From Gammaproteobacteria bacterium (GTDB lineage: Bacteria > Pseudomonadota > Gammaproteobacteria > Xanthomonadales > Xanthomonadaceae): a DNA stretch of 17,308 nucleotides. Positions 17,035 to 17,308 of this stretch are shown one piece after another. Position 1 is the stretch's first letter; the number at the start of each line of letters is the position of its first letter. The stretch lies in the NCBI GenBank assembly GCA_026398715.1, contig JAPLSI010000173.1:1-17308 (forward strand), in the 5' to 3' direction. A model generated the notes under the pieces. That model was not told the DNA's origin, searched no databases, and saw only the letters and a program-made list of their open reading frames with translations. The translations under genes were made by a program, and so were the position numbers.

Positions 17035-17060
17035 TCCGGGCACCCGACGCGGGACCCGGA
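17035..17060 (-). terminator. Nested stem-loop between the SDR and the small basic gene
   Basis: The outer arms TCCGGG (17035-17040) and CCCGGA (17055-17060) enclose the inner arms CCCG (17043-17046) and CGGG (17050-17053) around an ACG loop, with a small bulge. On the minus strand it lies 18 nt after the SDR stop and is followed only by ATTT. It is a strong hairpin but a weak terminator candidate. Confidence 0.4.
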
Positions 17061-17078
17061 ATCAGGAGCTGCAGCGGC

Positions 17079-17308
17079 CTACCAGGTCAGCTGGCTGCCG
17101 TTGGAATGCCAGAAGGTGCCGGTCTGGGCCTGGTCCAGGCTGTCCACCCTTGCGATGAGGCGCTGCGCGGCCACGCCCGGGCTGATGTCGCCGGTGCCGC
17201 CCACCATGTCGGTGGCCACGTAGCCCGGATGCAGCAGGTACACGGCAACCTCGCGCGGGCCCAGGTCGATCGCCAGGGACTTGCCGATCGCATTCACCGC
17301 CGCCTTCG
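17079..17308 (-). CDS. SDR family oxidoreductase, C-terminal part (N-terminus outside the window)
   Basis: The frame is open to the right edge, so only the last 75 or so residues are seen. The first full codons read KAAVNAIGKSLAIDL. The leading Lys is most likely the catalytic Lys of YxxxK, placing the cut just after the active-site Tyr. The next strand and PG motif (VYLLHPGYVATDM) are typical of SDR proteins, where PG precedes the substrate-binding loop. The ending TGTFWHSNGSQLTW resembles the C-terminus of C-factor-like SDRs. The apparent start at 17297 is an internal GTG valine and should not be used. Cofactor and substrate cannot be judged from this piece. Confidence 0.88.
   Translation of the reverse strand, partial: KAAVNAIGKSLAIDLGPREVAVYLLHPGYVATDMVGGTGDISPGVAAQRLIARVDSLDQAQTGTFWHSNGSQLTW

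Overview
The window is GC-rich gamma-proteobacterial chromosome. The predicted proteins, the tight gene packing and the many exported or lipidated enzymes fit the Xanthomonadaceae/Lysobacteraceae or a near relative. That placement is inference from gene content, because no rRNA, tRNA or other phylogenetic marker is present. I see no insertion sequence, CRISPR array, integrase, phage gene or RNA gene. No gene-free stretch exceeds about 170 bases.

Layout. 1-2543 holds the 3' part of a large membrane protein (transglutaminase-type end plus a DUF2569 membrane domain), a small DUF3297 protein, and a convergent SDR oxidoreductase whose stop overlaps it. 2544-4405 holds an orphan GT4-like glycosyltransferase (+) facing a hypothetical lipoprotein (-), with an intrinsic terminator built into the lipoprotein's last codons. 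4406-7108 holds an M13 (neprilysin-like) lipoprotein peptidase and a GlsB/YeaQ-type small membrane protein, closed by a two-way terminator shared with the convergent trmO gene. 7148-7693 is trmO, the tRNA t6A37 methyltransferase.

7861-12962 is the main operon, all on +. It encodes a MacA-like periplasmic adaptor, a MacB/LolD-type ATPase and two paralogous FtsX/MacB-type permeases. A small LiaI/LiaF-like membrane protein and a DUF3703 protein follow. The first four genes are joined by 1-nt gaps or overlaps and should build one envelope export or mechanotransmission complex. No TolC-like outer-membrane gene is included.

12975-15237 (-) holds a lipoprotein with a class I SAM-methyltransferase fold followed 34 nt later by an exported M24 aminopeptidase P-like enzyme. 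15371-16741 (+) is an exported phytase-like esterase. 16828-16992 (-) is a tiny, very basic hypothetical protein. 17079-17308 (-) is the C-terminal end of a second SDR that runs off the window.

I see no clearly new biological system. The points most worth a second look are the split four-part ABC operon with its two small trailing genes, the SAM-methyltransferase fold placed behind a lipoprotein signal and paired with an exported peptidase, and a possible leaderless lipoprotein mRNA.
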